Origin: Longimonas halophila | Lineage (GTDB): Bacteria; Bacteroidota; Rhodothermia; Rhodothermales; Salinibacteraceae | NCBI RefSeq assembly: GCF_002554705.1 | Contig: NZ_PDEP01000003.1 | Coordinates: forward strand, 124,001-188,000 | DNA length: 64,000 nucleotides | Reading direction: 5' to 3' | The notes under the pieces: model-generated | Database searches by the model: none | What the model was told of the DNA's origin: nothing | Seen by the model: the letters and a program-made list of their open reading frames with translations, nothing else | In this document: piece after piece, positions 54,901 to 62,062 of the stretch | How the letters are laid out: every line of letters begins with the position of its first letter | Numbering within the stretch: position 1 is the first letter of the stretch | Position numbers and translations under genes: made by a program

Positions 54901-55754
54901 GCCTCGAAAGTCTGGAGAGCCTGCGTATCGCCAATGCCGAAGGCGCGCTTATTCCGCTTTCTAACGTGGCCGAGTTTGAGGATGGCGCCGGGCTGGGATC
55001 CATCACCCGGCTCGACCTGAACCGCGTGGCGGTTATCGAGGGGCAGAACGCCCCCGGCTACTCGGGCCCCGAGGTCCTGAGCCGCGTGCAGACGTATCTG
55101 GCCGACTTCCGCCAGAACGAGATTCCCGACGGATACACGATGCAGTACACGGGGGAGCAAGAAGATCAGGAACAGGCGTTTAGCTTCCTGCTCTTTGCAC
55201 TTGGCGCCGGCATTATGTTCATCTTTCTGGTGACGGTGGCCAAGTTTAACTCACTGGCGGCCCCGCTCATTGTGCTGCTGGCCGTGGGCCTCAGCCAAAT
55301 TGGGGTTGTGTTCACGCTGGCCGTCAGCCAAACACCGTTTGGGCTGATGGTCTTCATCGGTATCATCAGCCTGTTCGGCATCCTGGTGAACAACAACATT
55401 GTGCTGCTCGACTACATTCAGCAGCTGCGCGATCAGGGCGCCAGCGACCGCGCCTCCATCATCAACGGCAGCGTCGACCGGCTGCGTCCGGTGCTGCTTA
55501 CCGCACTTACGACCATTCTGGCGCTCATCCCGCTCACCTTCGGGCTGAATGTGGACTTCATTGGGCTGCTGGCTGAGCTCGATCCGGCATTCCAGTTCGG
55601 CTCCGAAAACACGCAGTTCTGGAGCCCAATGGGCACCTCCATCATTGGCGGGTTGCTTTTTGCGCTGTTCCTGACGCTGGTTGTGGTGCCGGTTATCTAC
55701 TCCGCGTTTGAATCGTTCGGGCGCTGGTCGCTGCGCACGCTGCGGCGCGCCTAA
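51972..55754 (+). CDS. RND efflux transporter permease with large extra membrane insertion
   Basis: 1260 residues from the ATG at 51972 (MRISDFSVSFRTAVMVLAVI). HAE1/AcrB-type features: YPGASPADVEPLVTQTIEQ, the TM4 block ALGILVDNAIVIVENIYR with the relay Asp, a second porter half (VNIEITGPEFDVIADLSEQV), and TM10-12 (GIISLFGILVNNNIVLLDYI, RLRPVLLTALTTILALIPL). Typical members have about 1040 residues. The excess lies at about 505-715, between TM6 and TM7, and contains some six additional hydrophobic segments (for example TGWYLVLGGLALSALTLGLA, LTSGLLLGILGGVITLVSP, VVYLIIMALPIAIMALGAL). Substrate unknown. Confidence 0.93.
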   Translation: MRISDFSVSFRTAVMVLAVIITAGGLTSYLTIPKEANPDIEIPTIIVQTIYPGASPADVEPLVTQTIEQELQGIEGVDEIRSISAEGVSVIIIEFLAGTPTNQAYQRVTDDVDRAIPDLPTDVEEPVVNEVDLSDFPILTVNLSADYPIARLQRVAEDLQDVIEGVPGVLEATLNGDVEREVRVNVDLNALHGYGLTYNSIVSAIQRENVNVPGGSIDVDRQNYLIRVDGEVDEPRAIEDFVIASPDGTPVYIRDVADVEFSFTDRTSFARLRQLQTEQPDETFDPVDDWQDSEQVISLEITKQSGDNILETVDAVFSELEAFPFPNGTSWIITGDESENVRNLVSDLENNIISGLIFVVLVLLFFLGVRNATLVAIAVPLSMFVSFMVLQAMGITLNFIVLFTLIVALGILVDNAIVIVENIYRLMDEEGLGPVEAAKEGASAFAGSITVATLTTSLTFAPMLLWPGLIGEFMSFLPLTLIIALLASLFVAVFISPATMAIFGRTDDMDDSGGLSRTGWYLVLGGLALSALTLGLANWQTLLVLAVATPVAYLLFIYAFQPVSERFIHDVLPRVLAYHRMLLSWALQRDYSDNRAHLKNMWALGSLTSGLLLGILGGVITLVSPVAGYVFLAPAGLLLAAGVLGAALHSVLGLMRGGWFTVQSGAVLAVGLVAVLGLTTLVLRSIDPVVYLIIMALPIAIMALGALGMVLPAPRLLTDNRSVLLNGLLGSALAIFALFYVANPGVEFFPETDPNQVRVTMEAPLGTNIYANNASAQRAEEQLVDLLSEDERVFANTENMLTNVGVASSGDFGGGQPRSELARITFNLRDYADRAEPSTTTLARIREAISGTLPDILLDIQRDQVGPPTGPPVNIEITGPEFDVIADLSEQVQQRLAEGVSEGTLDGLVDVQDNLELARPEHRINVDRQEAARYGLSTGQIGQAVRTAVNGIEASTYRENEEDYDITVRLAPEDRASLESLESLRIANAEGALIPLSNVAEFEDGAGLGSITRLDLNRVAVIEGQNAPGYSGPEVLSRVQTYLADFRQNEIPDGYTMQYTGEQEDQEQAFSFLLFALGAGIMFIFLVTVAKFNSLAAPLIVLLAVGLSQIGVVFTLAVSQTPFGLMVFIGIISLFGILVNNNIVLLDYIQQLRDQGASDRASIINGSVDRLRPVLLTALTTILALIPLTFGLNVDFIGLLAELDPAFQFGSENTQFWSPMGTSIIGGLLFALFLTLVVVPVIYSAFESFGRWSLRTLRRA

Positions 55755-55784
55755 CGCGCTGTTGACATATCGGCGAATGGATCT

Positions 55785-55826
55785 CAGCGCGGATACGGGG
55801 CGGTTTCGCTTCTCGTGTCCGCGCTG
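55785..55826 (+). terminator. hairpin after the efflux operon
   Basis: 12-bp stem CAGCGCGGATAC/GTGTCCGCGCTG (one G-U pair) with an 18-nt loop, 30 bp after the RND stop and 48 bp before the next start. No T-run; it may end the efflux transcript weakly or attenuate the carrier gene. Confidence 0.5.
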
Positions 55827-55873
55827 TATCTTGCGGGATGTCGTGCTCTGTTTCGTGCCGTACGCTACCGCCT

Positions 55874-57253
55874 ATGAACTTCAAGATGCCCCACACGCTT
55901 GCGCTGCTCTTCTTCCTGATGGTCGGCGCACTCGCGCTAACCTGGGTGGTCCCCTCCGGCGCGTTCGACACCGAGATGGTAAACGGACGCGAGGCCGTGG
56001 TGCCGGGTACCTTCGAACTGGGCACCGATGCCGATACGCTCACCCCCGTTGACCTATTCACGGCAATCCCCCAGGCGTTTGCGGATTCGCAGAACATCAT
56101 CTTCTTCCTGTTTATCATCGGCGGCGTGCTCGCGGTGATTCGCGAAACCAGCACCATCGATGCGCTCCTGGGGCGCTTGTTGGATGCGCTGGGCGGGCAG
56201 CCGGGCCTGCTCATCTTCATTACGATCTTTGTGTTTGCGCTCACCTCCAGCATTATGGGCGCGTCAGCGGAGTACATCCCCTTCGTGCTGATTCTGGCCG
56301 CGCTCTGCCGCACTATGAAGATGGATACGATGACTGCCGTCGGCATTATTGTAGCCGGATACGGCATTGGGTATGGCGCAGCGGCGTTTAATCAATACAC
56401 GGTGGTTGTAGCCCAGGGCATTGCCGGACTTGAGACGTACTCGGGCTGGCCCGTACGCATGGCGCTGCTGCTTCCGTTCGTAGGGGTGGGCACGCATCAT
56501 GTGTACCACTACGCACGTCAGGTGCAGGCGAACCCAGCCGCCAGCCTCGTATCCGACCTTGCGATGCCGGTTGAGGAAGAGGACACCGACACTGCCAGCT
56601 ATCCGGCGTTGCAGTGGACCCACATTGCGATCATGGTGTCCTTTCTTGTGGCACTGGGCACGGCGGTGTGGGGCATTGCCACGCAGGGCTGGTACCTCAC
56701 CGAACTGGGCGCTGCCTTCCTGATTCTGGGGGTCGTGACCGCCGCCATTGGTCGCCTGGGGCCCAGCCTGATGGCCAAGGAGTTTGTTGTGGGGGCAAAG
56801 GAGCTCACCGAAACCGCCCTGCTCGTAGGCATTGCGCGCGGCATTGCGCTCATCATGGAAGAGGGCGAGATTCTGCACACCATCGTGTACGCCCTCTCCG
56901 TTCCGCTCGACGCCGTCGGTCCCGAAGTTGCAGGCGTGGGCATGATGGGCATGCAGGCCGTCATCAACCTGTTCGTCCCCTCAGGCAGCGGCCAGGCCTT
57001 TGTGACGATGCCGCTCCTGGCCCCCTTGAGTGACCTGCTGGGCATGTCGCGCCAGATTGCGGTGCAGGCCTTTCTGTATGGCGACGGCTTCGCCAACATG
57101 ATCGTGCCTACCAACGCGGTGCTTATGGGCATTCTGGGCATGGCGGGCATCCCCTACGACCGCTGGTTTCGGTTCTGCATGCCGCTGGTGCTCAAGCTCC
57201 TGGCCCTGGCTGCCGTCTGCATGGTCGGCATGGTGATGCTGGGGTTTGCATAA
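55874..57253 (+). CDS. YfcC/DcuC-type C4-dicarboxylate or basic-amino-acid carrier
   Basis: 459 residues from the ATG at 55874 (MNFKMPHTLALLFFLMVGAL). About 12 transmembrane helices with the family features LTWVVPSGAFD near the N-terminus, FFLFIIGGVLAVIRET, ALTSSIMGASAEYIPFVLIL, YGIGYGAAAFNQYTVVVAQ, and NLFVPSGSGQAFVTMPLLAP, the signature of the YfcC/C4-dicarboxylate anaerobic carrier family. Substrate could be a dicarboxylate, arginine/ornithine or a peptide; sequence alone does not decide. It is convergent with the TonB receptor gene 27 bp away. Confidence 0.87.
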   Translation: MNFKMPHTLALLFFLMVGALALTWVVPSGAFDTEMVNGREAVVPGTFELGTDADTLTPVDLFTAIPQAFADSQNIIFFLFIIGGVLAVIRETSTIDALLGRLLDALGGQPGLLIFITIFVFALTSSIMGASAEYIPFVLILAALCRTMKMDTMTAVGIIVAGYGIGYGAAAFNQYTVVVAQGIAGLETYSGWPVRMALLLPFVGVGTHHVYHYARQVQANPAASLVSDLAMPVEEEDTDTASYPALQWTHIAIMVSFLVALGTAVWGIATQGWYLTELGAAFLILGVVTAAIGRLGPSLMAKEFVVGAKELTETALLVGIARGIALIMEEGEILHTIVYALSVPLDAVGPEVAGVGMMGMQAVINLFVPSGSGQAFVTMPLLAPLSDLLGMSRQIAVQAFLYGDGFANMIVPTNAVLMGILGMAGIPYDRWFRFCMPLVLKLLALAAVCMVGMVMLGFA

Positions 57254-57280
57254 ACTCAGGATCTATTCAATAGGGTCTAT

Positions 57281-60157
57281 TCAATACCGGATGCCCACCA
57301 GCACGAAGGCGCGGCGTCCGGGCAGATTACGGGGCGCGGGCTCGGGCACGGCTCCGCTGGTATCCAAACTCCAGTCGAATGGGTTTTTACGATCAAGAGC
57401 GTTCACAAGACCAATCTGCATACGCAGGCCCATGCCCCGGAGCGTCCACGTGCCGCGTAGCGCAAGATCGAGACGCAGCATGGGGGCAAGCTGCTGATCG
57501 CCGGGGCGGTTTAAGTCGAACCCCTCGAAGGTATCACTGCCCTCGATATTTGCAATATAGTCGTAGTAGGCCCGGCGCAGTGCCCATGAGCGGCCCCAGA
57601 CGCCCTGTCCGCTCACGCGCGCTTCCATGCCCCTGCCAAGTGCGACTCCGAGGTCTGCATCGAGGCGAACGGGCTGCTCCCACGAAGCAGGGACCAACCG
57701 ATCATTGAACCGTCCCGGGTACTGACGTCGGGACCGGCCCATCTCGGCTACGACCTCTGCATCCACCCGTGTCCCGTTACGCTGCACCCGCAGGGATGCG
57801 CCGTAGGCTCGTGCACGCCCCGCCGCCAGCATACGATCCTGGCGATTCGTCTGCGTTGTAGCAACCGCCTGCATATCCGAAAGAGGCATAGCGTGCACCA
57901 AGCGGGCGTAGTCCACCTCCAGCGTGCGGGGCTGTGCTTTGTAGTAGGTTTCCAGGCGGAAGGACCAGGCATCGGTAGGCATAACGAGCGCGTCGGCGGT
58001 AGCGTGGTAGGCCCGTGGCGGGGCCACTGATGCTCCAATAGGGAGCCAGAACCGCACCGAGGGTACCACCGCCATGGGGCCATCGTTGCTGATCTCGGCT
58101 TGGGTGACGTACTGCCGGTAGAGCCCTCCTGCTACGCGCAGCGCTACATCGCCGAGCGGGGTCGTCGACCGGTCGTAGCGCAGCGCCACTCGTGGTTCAG
58201 CATATACCATCTGTCGATTCGACAGATACGTGAGCCGCGTTCCTGCTGTTAACGTGGTGCCGAGCCCAAGACTTGCTTCCCCCTCTGCGTGTCCCTCCAG
58301 GTGCCAGGCGCGTGTGTGATGCTCAAACGCACCCAGAAATCGGTTGCGTATGTGCACCGTGCTTTGCATGTAACGAGGCGCCACCGAGGCGTTGAGGCGG
58401 TACCGGGGCGAAAGGCTCACATCGACAGAAGCTTTACCGCCCCACTCATTCAATTCATTCTCTTCAAGCGCATGATCTGCTGCATCAAGCCGCACCCGTG
58501 TGGGGGTGTTGGGCTGAGGCGGCATGTCGGTCTGTTGGATGAGCGAGTCGCGCATTTCAAACAGCGAATGGGATTCGTGGTGCGATGTATGAACACGAAC
58601 CCGGCTCGCCACCCGATCGGTCACGCTCCAGTCATGGCGAATCTGAGCCATGGTGTTCGTCCACCCCGTGCGGCCATGCGTCGCAAGAAGCCGTGTTTGG
58701 TTGGCAGAGGCCAAAGGCGTGGCCGCATCGAGAGATGCCCCTGTGTTGTTCACATCGGTTTGCATGCGCGTATGGCCCCGGTAGACCGATGCGTAGATCT
58801 GATGGAACGGGGTCAGTTCTTGCTGGGCAGCCAGGTGGATATCAGAGAACTGCGCGTCGGCCGAAGACCGTTGTGCAAGCCCCGTTGTATTTTCCACAGA
58901 TGCAGGGTCCCACTGCATCGTCAGGGTTGGATCAGGACGCGTCCACGTAGCCAGCCGGTGGTGCAGTGCAGGAGAACGGTATATGTCCCACACACTGGTG
59001 CGTACGGCTCCCATCACGCGGCCTGAAGCCGTATCCCCGGCAGACCAACTGGCCTCAGCCCGTGCGTTTATACTAACGGGGTCGGCACTTACCTGTGCGT
59101 AGTTCGTGCGGGGACGTGCCAGATCGTGCTCGGCGGCGATTACCCCCGCGGTGTAGCTGCCATGCTGAGCGCCAAATCCGGCTTTGTGTACCTGCACACG
59201 GCGCAGCGCATCCGGGCTAAAGGCGGACACCAGCCCCCCTAATGTGACGGGTTCGCGTATCGGTACGCCATCGAGCAAGGTGGCGTGCTCGCCGATATCT
59301 CCACCTTGCACATGCAGATCGGCCCGCGGATGCCCCAGCGCAACGCCCGGCTGCCGGCGCACCGCGTGGGCCACATCGGGGGTGCCGGGGCCTTCGACGC
59401 GCTCCAATGCTTCGCGGTCGGTCGTATTCGTACCCAGACGAAACGAGGGAAGACGACGCTCCAATCCGTTAATCACCAGCGGCGGCGCCGTTAGTGGAGC
59501 AGGGTTCAGCGCAATGCGCACACGCTCCTGTCCGTCTTGCGGCACCCACACGCGCTTCACCTCGGACTCGTACCCCACATACGTAACCACAACCTGATGC
59601 TCACCTGCCAGGATGGGACTAAAGTGGAAGCGTCCGGCCTCGTTCGTAGCGCGCCCGGCAGACGCATCTGCCAGCAGCACGTTGGCATCGGGAAGCGGCA
59701 TGCCGGTTTCCGCATCCACGACCGTTCCGGTTAGCCGACCTTCGGCATCGGGTGCCTGAAAAGCAGCGACCAGTACGTACGACCCGTCGGAGGTACGCAC
59801 GTAGTCGACATCGGCGGACTCAAGGATGCACTGGAGTAGCTGCTCGGTGGTGGCATCGCGGATGCGGCAGTACGTGTAGCGGTCTTCAACGAGCGCATTG
59901 GCGTAGCCAAGATCGGCCTCGGTGATTTCGACAAAGCGCTGAAGGGCCTCGTCGAGTGGTACGTTGCGCAGAACGGTTGTGTAGCGATCGGTGGCGTCGG
60001 TTGTGTCGGGCTCCGTTTGGGCAGATGCGCAGAGAGCGCCCAAGCCGGCCCACAGTGCGGCAACGACCGTAAGTACCAGGAACAGACGAGGGCAGTGCGC
60101 TGCTGCTCTGCATCCCCCCAGAACACACCGATGCGGTACAGCCAATGGAGCAGTCAT
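57281..60157 (-). CDS. TonB-dependent receptor with N-terminal STN signalling domain
   Basis: 958 residues, signal peptide ending near LCASAQ (about 47). Residues about 65-128 are an STN domain (TTVLRNVPLDEALQRFVEIT, EQLLQCILESADVDYV), which in FecA-type transducers contacts the FecR anti-sigma factor. A CarboxypepD_reg-like domain follows (LTGTVVDAETGMPLPDANV), then a plug (PDVAHAVRRQPGVALGHPRA, HATLLDGVPIREPVTLGG) and a barrel ending FVLVGIRY. Its ATG overlaps the fecR stop (ATGA). The substrate is unknown; siderophore, glycan or another ligand are all possible. Confidence 0.92.
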   Translation of the reverse strand: MTAPLAVPHRCVLGGCRAAAHCPRLFLVLTVVAALWAGLGALCASAQTEPDTTDATDRYTTVLRNVPLDEALQRFVEITEADLGYANALVEDRYTYCRIRDATTEQLLQCILESADVDYVRTSDGSYVLVAAFQAPDAEGRLTGTVVDAETGMPLPDANVLLADASAGRATNEAGRFHFSPILAGEHQVVVTYVGYESEVKRVWVPQDGQERVRIALNPAPLTAPPLVINGLERRLPSFRLGTNTTDREALERVEGPGTPDVAHAVRRQPGVALGHPRADLHVQGGDIGEHATLLDGVPIREPVTLGGLVSAFSPDALRRVQVHKAGFGAQHGSYTAGVIAAEHDLARPRTNYAQVSADPVSINARAEASWSAGDTASGRVMGAVRTSVWDIYRSPALHHRLATWTRPDPTLTMQWDPASVENTTGLAQRSSADAQFSDIHLAAQQELTPFHQIYASVYRGHTRMQTDVNNTGASLDAATPLASANQTRLLATHGRTGWTNTMAQIRHDWSVTDRVASRVRVHTSHHESHSLFEMRDSLIQQTDMPPQPNTPTRVRLDAADHALEENELNEWGGKASVDVSLSPRYRLNASVAPRYMQSTVHIRNRFLGAFEHHTRAWHLEGHAEGEASLGLGTTLTAGTRLTYLSNRQMVYAEPRVALRYDRSTTPLGDVALRVAGGLYRQYVTQAEISNDGPMAVVPSVRFWLPIGASVAPPRAYHATADALVMPTDAWSFRLETYYKAQPRTLEVDYARLVHAMPLSDMQAVATTQTNRQDRMLAAGRARAYGASLRVQRNGTRVDAEVVAEMGRSRRQYPGRFNDRLVPASWEQPVRLDADLGVALGRGMEARVSGQGVWGRSWALRRAYYDYIANIEGSDTFEGFDLNRPGDQQLAPMLRLDLALRGTWTLRGMGLRMQIGLVNALDRKNPFDWSLDTSGAVPEPAPRNLPGRRAFVLVGIRY

Positions 60158-61191
60158 GGGGATTCGGAGGCGGAGTCGTCCAGCGGAATGAGTTCGTAGC
60201 CGTCGCCCAGCTTGCGGTACTGCATGTCTTGCACGAGCGCGATATCGCGTAGGACCGCTTCAAGACGCTCTACGCGGCGGTAGTGCAGGGTCATTGAGTC
60301 CGTACGCGCAGCCGGTACGCCGAGACGGATAGGAACGCCGAACTGGGCTTCGAGATCGCGGAGTACATCGGGCAGCGGCGCATTGCGCACGGAAAACCCG
60401 CCTTGGCGCCATGCTGCAACCTGGTCTACCTCAACCGGCTCGGGCGGCGTCGGCGGGCGGCGTCCGATAACGCGGCTCTGCAATCCGGCTTCGTCGAGAT
60501 GGACGCTGCTGCTTTCGGGGAGGCCATGCACCTGCACCTGCCCAGATGCCAGCGTCACCTCGGTGACCAGGCGCTCCCCTGGGTCGCGCATGCGCACATT
60601 GAAGGCGGTGCCGTACACGCCGATGCGCGCATTATCTGTGTCTACCTGAAAGGAGCGCGCCGCAGGCTCTACCGCAAAGAAGGCTTCGCCCTGCAAGGTT
60701 ACCTGCCGGGCTTCGTGTCCAATCCACGGGAGCGAGGTAAATCCGCGCGGGTAGGTAATCGTAGTGGCTCCGTTCAATTCGGCCACCGACCCGTCGGGCA
60801 GCGTGACGGTGCGCTGCTCGCCACGGGCGGTTTCCACAGCTACGGGGCGAGCCGCCCACAGCCCAATGCCTACGGCAAACGCAATGAGCACTGCCACGCT
60901 CGCCACGGCACGCCAGCGGCGCATTCGGCGCGGGGCAGCGTCGGCGGCGCGCTGCCTGGCCGACCGATCGGACGCACGCCGGTCAGACGCAGGCGCTGGG
61001 TCGATGCGTTCGCTTAAGTCGCTCCACGCATCATCGGGCGAGAAGGCAGCGTCGGTGGCGTTGTCGGATTGACGAAGCCTCTGCCAGAGCGCCGCATACT
61101 CCTCACGCGTTCCATCGGCATGTTCGAGACCGGTAATATCCTCTGGAAGACCGTTGTCGTCATTCCGGGGAGGCGGAGCGTCCGTATCCAT
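60154..61191 (-). CDS. FecR family anti-sigma/sigma regulator
   Basis: 345 residues from the ATG at 61191 (MDTDAPPPRNDDNGLPEDIT); the longer open frame overlaps the sigma gene and lacks protein character. A cytoplasmic N-terminal sigma-binding region (to about 90) has a conserved-type W in EEYAALWQRLRQSDN. One transmembrane segment (VASVAVLIAFAVGIGLWAA) leads to the periplasmic FecR domain (GEQRTVTLPDGSVAELNGAT, VTLQGEAFFAVEPAARSFQV, GTAFNVRM) and a C-terminal DUF4974-like/STN-type part (VRNAPLPDVLRDLEAQFGV). It relays receptor occupancy to the ECF sigma factor encoded 85 bp upstream. Confidence 0.92.
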   Translation of the reverse strand: MDTDAPPPRNDDNGLPEDITGLEHADGTREEYAALWQRLRQSDNATDAAFSPDDAWSDLSERIDPAPASDRRASDRSARQRAADAAPRRMRRWRAVASVAVLIAFAVGIGLWAARPVAVETARGEQRTVTLPDGSVAELNGATTITYPRGFTSLPWIGHEARQVTLQGEAFFAVEPAARSFQVDTDNARIGVYGTAFNVRMRDPGERLVTEVTLASGQVQVHGLPESSSVHLDEAGLQSRVIGRRPPTPPEPVEVDQVAAWRQGGFSVRNAPLPDVLRDLEAQFGVPIRLGVPAARTDSMTLHYRRVERLEAVLRDIALVQDMQYRKLGDGYELIPLDDSASESP

Positions 61192-61276
61192 TGGACAAGC
61201 GGTAAGGCCGTGTGCTGTGAAAAAGGTCGTGGGTTGCGTGCTACATCCAGGCGCGTCGAATCGTCGGGGGAAACGG

Positions 61277-61891
61277 TCAGGAGAGCAAATCGGGACGCTG
61301 TTCGCGGAGCCGGTTACGCAAGTGTTCAAGCGCTCGCACAATGTGGTTGTTCACCGTGCTCGGCGCGATGTCCATCACCTCGGCAATCGCTGCATGGCTC
61401 ATGTTCTGCATACGTTGCAGCGTGAGCGCCTCGCGCTGGCGCGAAGGAAGCTCGTCAATCCACTCGTCGAACAGGGCACGGAGCTGTTTAGCATCCAGTT
61501 CAGATTCGGGGGAGGTTGACGACTTCGGGTGGATAGCATCGGCAAGCAGTGCTTCGTTGTCGCGCCGTGTGCGCTCGTCGCGCTTTCGGTTGTATACGCG
61601 ATGACGCGCCATCTGGAAGACGTATGGAATCACCGCGTCGACCTCATCAAGGGTCGTGCGGATGTCCCACAGCTTTGCAAACGTGTCTTGGGTGATGTCG
61701 TAGGCCGCCGCATCTGACGGAAGCATACCGCGCACGAACCGAAAGATGCGCGGCGAGAGCTGCCGGAACAGCTTTTCAAACGCAGCCCGGTCCGACGTGC
61801 TAACGCGGTGCTTTAGCGTGTCGATATCGGGTACATCGTTGTTGCCGGAAGGCTTAGCCGGAGCTTCCGAAGGGGAGGCTGCCATCGACAA
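61277..61891 (-). CDS. ECF-family RNA polymerase sigma-70 factor (FecI-like)
   Basis: 204 residues. Region 2 is at about 35-105 (FEKLFRQLSPRIFRFVRGML, YDITQDTFAKLWDI, VFQMARHRVYNRKRDE). Region 4 at about 142-198 is ELPSRQREALTLQRMQNMSH followed by the helix-turn-helix IAEVMDIAPSTVNNHIVRAL. It is the first gene of the sigma-FecR-receptor set and should activate it, and possibly the FAS1 lipoprotein gene just upstream on the same strand. Confidence 0.93.
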   Translation of the reverse strand: MSMAASPSEAPAKPSGNNDVPDIDTLKHRVSTSDRAAFEKLFRQLSPRIFRFVRGMLPSDAAAYDITQDTFAKLWDIRTTLDEVDAVIPYVFQMARHRVYNRKRDERTRRDNEALLADAIHPKSSTSPESELDAKQLRALFDEWIDELPSRQREALTLQRMQNMSHAAIAEVMDIAPSTVNNHIVRALEHLRNRLREQRPDLLS

Positions 61892-62019
61892 GAGTGAGCA
61901 TTACTTAACAGCGGAGTGGGGACGCAATAAACCTCACCGCCCTGCCCACCAGGTGCACGTGTCTGATGCGCAGGGATCCGTGCGGTGACGTTCCAATTTG
62001 CAGCTTTCGCACAACACAA

Positions 62020-62036
62020 GCAGATGCGTCATCTGC
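62020..62036 (-). repeat. small hairpin after the four-FAS1 lipoprotein gene
   Basis: Arms GCAGATG/CATCTGC around a 3-nt loop, 26 bp after the stop. No T-run; a weak candidate for separating this gene from the sigma factor gene. Confidence 0.35.
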
Positions 62037-62062
62037 AAGATGGAACAACGCTGCTACGCTTC

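Noticed and set aside
53865..55160. 431-codon minus-strand frame opposite the RND pump
   Set aside because: Shadow of a well-supported gene; composition (His/Arg/Gly) is not protein-like.
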